From positions 7,490,355 through 7,554,354 of the forward strand of contig NC_092021.1 in assembly GCF_042242105.1 (NCBI RefSeq): a DNA stretch of 64,000 bases. The letters run 5' to 3'. Positions 60,101 through 64,000 of the stretch are shown here, piece after piece; position 1 is the first letter of the stretch, and each line of letters starts with the position of its first letter. The translations under genes were made by a program, and so were the position numbers. The notes beneath the pieces were generated by a model that was not told the origin of the DNA, searched no databases, and was given only the letters and a program-made list of their open reading frames with translations. The stretch is from Pempheris klunzingeri (Eukaryota; Chordata; Actinopteri; Acropomatiformes; Pempheridae).

Positions 60101-63100
60101 AGAGCTTAAAAACTACTGGTTGGAGATGCCTGAGTTATATAGTGTGACCATTTTTCCCATCTTTTCTCAAATTTGCCCATAGTCAGTCTTAAATAATGAG
60201 TCATCCTTTCCATCACATAGATTTCGTTCATAATTTCTCTCCACTGTTACAGTTAAAATGTCACTCTTCATCCAGTTTCTTGCAATAGTTTTCTTACAGG
60301 CCAACAAGATCACTCTGTAGAGGTAGGCATCCTCCATACGTACCTCCTCTTTTGCTGGCAGTCCAAAATACATAGTCCCTGGATCGTTTGATATTTTGTA
60401 GCAAAATATTTCCTCAATTACTTTTGCAATATTCTCCCAAAAAGGTCTAACATCTCTAATCTTCTAGCAATTATAGATGTGAACAATTTAGAATCAACAT
60501 TTAGCATAGAGATTGGGCGATAAGACTCACAATACTCTATATTTTTCCCCTCTTTTGGTATAACGGATATAATAGCCTCCTTCCAAGAAGGAGGACTTTT
60601 TGCCTGTTTGAGTGTCCAGTTAAATGAATTTAACATCAAGGGGGTTAAATCTTCTTTAAAGACCTTATACCACTTATTGGGATAACCATCGCTCCCTGGA
60701 CTTTTATTATTTTTTAATCTACTGATTGCCTTTTCAAGTTCTTTAGTGATCGGTTTAGACAGTATCTCATTCTGTGTAGTCCCTATAGAGGGAAGGTCCA
60801 ATTTAGCCTGGTACTCCTCAATTTGCCTTTCATCTATTTGTGCTGACTGCTCATACAAGGTTTTGTAATATGATTGGAAAATATCTTTAATTTTTCCTAG
60901 TTCGAAGTTTAATACTCTGGTGGATAGATCCCTGATTTTGTTGATTGAGTTTCTCATTTGTTGTGATCTTAAACGCCTTGCCAATATTTTAGTCGCCTTT
61001 GGGCCTGCTTCATAAAAAGTCTGTTTTGTAGACCTTAATTTTTTTTTCAATATCTTCAGTAGCCAAATCTGTCAGTTGATTTTTTATTTCTTTTATATTA
61101 CCTGCCAAGGCTTCACTTTTGTCCTTGTGCTGTTTTTTCTCTAGTTCCTTCAGTTCATCTTCTAATTTAGCCTGTGTAATTGTTTTCATTCTTTTAATAT
61201 GGGCAGTTCTTGATATCAAATTTCCTCTCATCACTGCTTTAACAGTGTCCCATAAAATTATTGGCTCCATTTGGTCATCTTTATCATTGACAATACATTC
61301 TTGAATTTCTTTCTTTATTTCTTTGATGGTCTTTTCATTGTTAAGAATACTGACGTTCATTATCCACAATGATTTCTTTTTTGGGGGTATCTAAATGCAT
61401 GGTTAGATGTATACTGTTGTGATCGGAGATATCAGCTATTCCTATGCTGCAGTCTATGACCCGATGTCTGTCATTATTGTTCATCAGAAAAAAGTCAATC
61501 CGTGAATGAACCTTATGAGCTGCTGAATAATGAGTATAATCTCTCTCTAGAGGATGATGAGCTCTCCACACATCACACAGGCTCGCCTCTTTTATTATCC
61601 TTTTCACTTCAATCACCACCGCAAATTAAAATTCCCTCACTTTTAGTTGTAATCTTGTCAAATAATAATTTAAGGAATTTCCGATCTCCGTCTGGTGGAC
61701 AGTAAACATTAATTAAAGTGACAATAGTATTATCAATCCTTCCTTTAACAAACACATATCTACCTTCTTTATCATAATCTTCCTCCACAACTTCAAAATT
61801 AACAGAGTTAGAGTCTAAGGTGATTACTCCTCTTCTCCGGCTGTTTTTGTATGAGCAGAAGAATGAATTTATGTATCCGAACTTTTAAAATTTTTCATGT
61901 TCTTCTTTTGGCGAGTGAGTTTCTTGGATAAATGCTACCTGTACTTTATACCTTTTTAATTTTGCTATCAGCCTACTTCTTTTGATTGCGTTACCAAGAC
62001 CATCTACATTTATTGACACAATGTTCAATTTAGCCATACCACTCATGATGAATATATATAATGACAGTAGACCCCACCAACGAACATGAACTTAGAACAA
62101 TTTCTTGAAAACAATAACAACTGAACAATACCTGACTCCCACACAATGGGATAAATGTCTGTCCCACCTTGACCCCTTTGGCAGGTCTAGGGTAGTGTCC
62201 CCCGTTTGGGGAGGGCCCTACTTCAGGTTTAGAAGGATTAGAAGAAGCCTCCATCCCTAATGTCAAACGTTACTCTTTCTGCCTCCCATGTCCTCAGCTA
62301 TATTATCCAGTTTGCCGCTCAGCTCCTGCTGTAGGGAGGAGATATCCCTTCTCACTTTGTCATTGACCTGTTTCATCTTGGTTTTGAGAGATTCGATAGC
62401 TGCGAGCAGGTCGTTTGCGCTCGTATTGGGTTTGCTAAGGTTAGCATTAGCCTGTTCCACTTCGATGATGAAGTGTTCTTATCCCGCGTTTTAGACATTT
62501 TCGAGCCTTATATGCTTCCTCTCTTTCTTTCGCCACCAAATGTGTCTTAACAATCAATAAAGTCGTCAAATTTCGAGTTTTTAGTGGCGAATCTGTCAAA
62601 ACTTGGAGAGCTGGCACCGAGCTTGTCCTTTCCCCTACGCCATGACACCGGAAGTCCTAGTGATTTTAAGTTTAAATATCCATTATTACAAACTTCAGTC
62701 TTAAAGAAGAAAAAAAAGCAATTAATTAGAGCAAATTGTGCGAAAAATGTGTTCATTTTTAAACTGACTGACAGCCCTATACACAGTTTAAAGAACTGAA
62801 GTCAAGACAATCACAAAGACTGTTCCATGGTCACTTCCACCAACCGTGTACACATTTGTAATTGATATAAAGACCTGATACTAAACAAAAAATACCACCT
62901 AGACTGGAAATCGAGCAAAGTGAAACTACAAAGGAGGTGAAATTGAATAGAGATAACGGAATGAAAACAACACCTTAAAGCTGCACCAATAACTGTTTTA
63001 TAGAAACAACAAATTAAATGGCAATGTGTCTCAGCTCTAAGGAGCGTTGTTTGTCTATTTGGGGACCTTGACCTGGTTATCCAATCCACAAATACTGCTG

Positions 63101-63698
63101 TCCTGAGTCCTATGTCCTGCCACAGGAACAGTTTTCAGTTAAAACACTCAAATCCAATAAATGCTTTATAACTTTTTAAGTTCTATGTCAGTGGAGTGTC
63201 TTCATCTTGCTATGCTGCCCCCCAGGGGCCAACAACCATGTAATGCCGTGTTAAAATATTTAAACTCATTTGAAGTTTGTATCTTACCTATGAATTTTAA
63301 AATTACCCAGTTACAGTAATACGTTTTAAAATGGACATTACAACATATGTAATGACTACCTAAATGTGTTGCTACCATGATGTGTTTTTGGTGAGTTTAA
63401 AAAAAAAAATTAACTACCGGTCCCACTTGTAATCTGTGCACGCAGGTTAGACGCAGCACTGATCCGACCCGGCCGCGTCGATGTGAAGCAGTACATCGGG
63501 CACTGCACTCACGGGCAGCTTACACAGATGTTCCGGCGGTTCTACCCAGACGAGCCCGTCTCTGAAGGAGAGCGGTTTGCGGAGCGTGCCCTTGCTGCCC
63601 ACTCGGAGATCAGCGCCGCTCAGGTGCAAGGACACTTTCTGCTGCACAAAATGGACTCTGCTGGATCTATAGACAATGTTGCCAAAATAAAAGAATGA
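57149..63698 (+). CDS. bcs1l: bcs1l, mitochondrial AAA ATPase for complex III assembly, seven coding exons
   Basis: BCS1L is an inner-membrane AAA ATPase that translocates the folded Rieske iron-sulphur protein into complex III. Exons: 57149-57468, 57657-57796, 57931-58125, 58607-58670, 58791-58963, 59159-59276, 63446-63698. They join in phase to 420 residues (human 419). The N-terminus [20 protein letters not shown] contains the single membrane segment and the internal targeting region (next: [16 protein letters not shown]). The BCS1-specific domain follows ([32 protein letters not shown]). Walker A is GPPGCGKSS (about residues 230-238), Walker [10 protein letters not shown] (about 280-288), the sensor-like region [11 protein letters not shown], and the arginine-finger region [12 protein letters not shown]. 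All key residues are present. Intron 6 is 4.2 kb because of a LINE insertion; the other introns are short. Confidence 0.97.
58126..58606 (+). other. bcs1l intron 3
   Basis: About 480 bp of AT-rich sequence. No repeat or extra exon is recognised. Confidence 0.4.
59277..59695 (+). other. bcs1l intron 6, part left of the LINE
   Basis: An 85-codon ORF (59363-59620) has no known domain. Sequence such as TAATTTTCCAATGCCGAGTC looks repeat-like to me but is not assigned. Confidence 0.3.
59833..60132. mobile_element. 300-bp hAT-like MITE nested in the LINE 3' region
   Basis: The ends CAGGGGTCTCCAACC and (reverse complement of the other end) CAGGCATCTCCAACC form 15-bp inverted repeats with two mismatches. 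CAG(G)GG...CTG ends are typical of hAT elements. I could not find a clean 8-bp duplication. The interior is AT-rich and without an ORF. Confidence 0.65.
60133..62037 (-). pseudogene. LINE ORF2 remnant (APE endonuclease plus reverse transcriptase), multiply broken
   Basis: The start at 62037 reads [20 protein letters not shown] and has the endonuclease QETH motif, followed by an in-frame TAA near 61890. The next part ([12 protein letters not shown]) leads to ICGGD, where the expected DFN is lost by deletion and frameshift. 61619-61341 contains [10 protein letters not shown] and SDHNSIHL, the C-terminal catalytic motif of the APE domain. 61050-60470 encodes the N-terminal reverse transcriptase ([36 protein letters not shown]). 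Directly after this, the sequence jumps to the ORF2 C-terminus ([27 protein letters not shown]), so the polymerase active site and most of the C-terminal half are deleted. The element cannot encode a working protein. Confidence 0.88.
62263..62510 (-). pseudogene. LINE ORF1 remnant (N-terminal coiled-coil part)
   Basis: Reading starts near 62499 ([12 protein letters not shown]), shifts frame and continues as [20 protein letters not shown] then [20 protein letters not shown], a heptad-rich coiled coil typical of L1 ORF1. It ends at 62263 shortly before ORF2, so the RNA-binding part is missing. Confidence 0.65.
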
Positions 63699-63712
63699 CA
63701 GGACTGAATAAA
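63686..63712 (+). terminator. bcs1l polyadenylation signals
   Basis: Two AATAAA hexamers lie at 63686-63691 and 63707-63712. The first overlaps the last codons of bcs1l and the second follows the stop by 9 nt. A very short 3'UTR is therefore likely. Confidence 0.6.
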
Positions 63713-64000
63713 CAAAAACATGAGAAACATACATTTATGTTCAGTGCATTCCATCATATGAAAGACACAACTTGGACTATCAGTGCCCTTGAGCAAGGAC
63801 CAAAGCTCATTTCAACAACCTTCATCTCTCACACTTTACCTGACAGTTGTACTGCTGTCAAAGCACATGCCTGAGCTTGAACAACCACTCTTATCTTTCT
63901 TCTCAGCCTTTCAAGCTTAATTCATTGCTTGCACTTAAACTCAAACATGAACTTCTTTCAGAACTTCCATTTGAACTAAGTTTAAATGTTTTAACAGCAA
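63699..64000. other. downstream flank of bcs1l
   Basis: About 300 bp with no coding signal. In human the next gene is rnf25 on the opposite strand; nothing of it is visible before the window ends. Confidence 0.4.

Larger units (their letters stand above)
59696..62673 (-). mobile_element. L1/Tx1-type LINE insertion with perfect 16-bp target-site duplication
   Basis: TAGTGATTTTAAGTTT occurs at 59696-59711 and again at 62658-62673, bracketing 59712-62657. The element runs on the minus strand: its 5' end starts GACTTCCGGTGTCATGGCG, then an ORF1 remnant, an ORF2 with endonuclease and start of reverse transcriptase, and the ORF2 C-terminal part at the left. The left (3') end has only a short T-run on the plus strand, as expected for a decayed poly(A) tail. 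It lies antisense to bcs1l. The element is 2.9 kb, about half of a complete one. Confidence 0.9.

Overview
The window is ordinary nuclear DNA of a bony fish. Seven intron-containing genes can be read exon by exon, with GT-AG splice sites and phase-compatible joins throughout. The repeats (Tc1/mariner elements, an L1/Tx1-type LINE, hAT-like MITEs and several short interspersed families) are types I recognise from teleosts, probably percomorphs. I cannot name a species. I saw no tRNA, rRNA, CRISPR, phage or operon structure.

Layout, left to right: mcm3ap (minus, runs off the left edge; N-terminal FG repeats, RRM-like and SAC3 regions), ybey (plus, complete), usp37 (minus, complete, 23 coding exons), cnot9 (plus, complete), plcd4 (plus, complete), znf142 (minus, complete from the most probable start) and bcs1l (plus, complete). 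Joining the exons gives open proteins of 168 (ybey), 958 (usp37), 299 (cnot9), 755 (plcd4), 1730 (znf142) and 420 (bcs1l) residues, plus the first 1015 residues of mcm3ap. mcm3ap/ybey, usp37/cnot9 and znf142/bcs1l are divergent pairs that share short CpG-richer promoter intervals. ybey/usp37 and plcd4/znf142 converge.

From memory of the human map, mcm3ap-ybey corresponds to 21q22.3 and usp37-cnot9-plcd4-znf142-bcs1l to 2q35 in the same order and orientation. The interval at about 8.7-10.6 kb is therefore a boundary between two conserved linkage blocks. The genes are housekeeping or signalling genes with unrelated jobs (mRNA export, ribosome/rRNA processing, deubiquitination, mRNA decay, phosphoinositide hydrolysis, transcription factor, complex III assembly). 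Nothing suggests they form one system.

Mobile DNA is mostly intronic. It includes a full-length Tc1-like element with long IR/DR ends in usp37 (one stop, one frameshift), a 704-bp MITE in ybey, a 2.9-kb internally deleted L1-like LINE with a perfect 16-bp target duplication in bcs1l and a 300-bp hAT-like insertion inside it, and a decayed mariner copy split by another repeat in znf142. I found no convincing undescribed biological system. The most testable oddities are a long TG tract directly against a plcd4 splice acceptor, a possible uORF ending 6 nt before the znf142 start, and the linkage-block junction.
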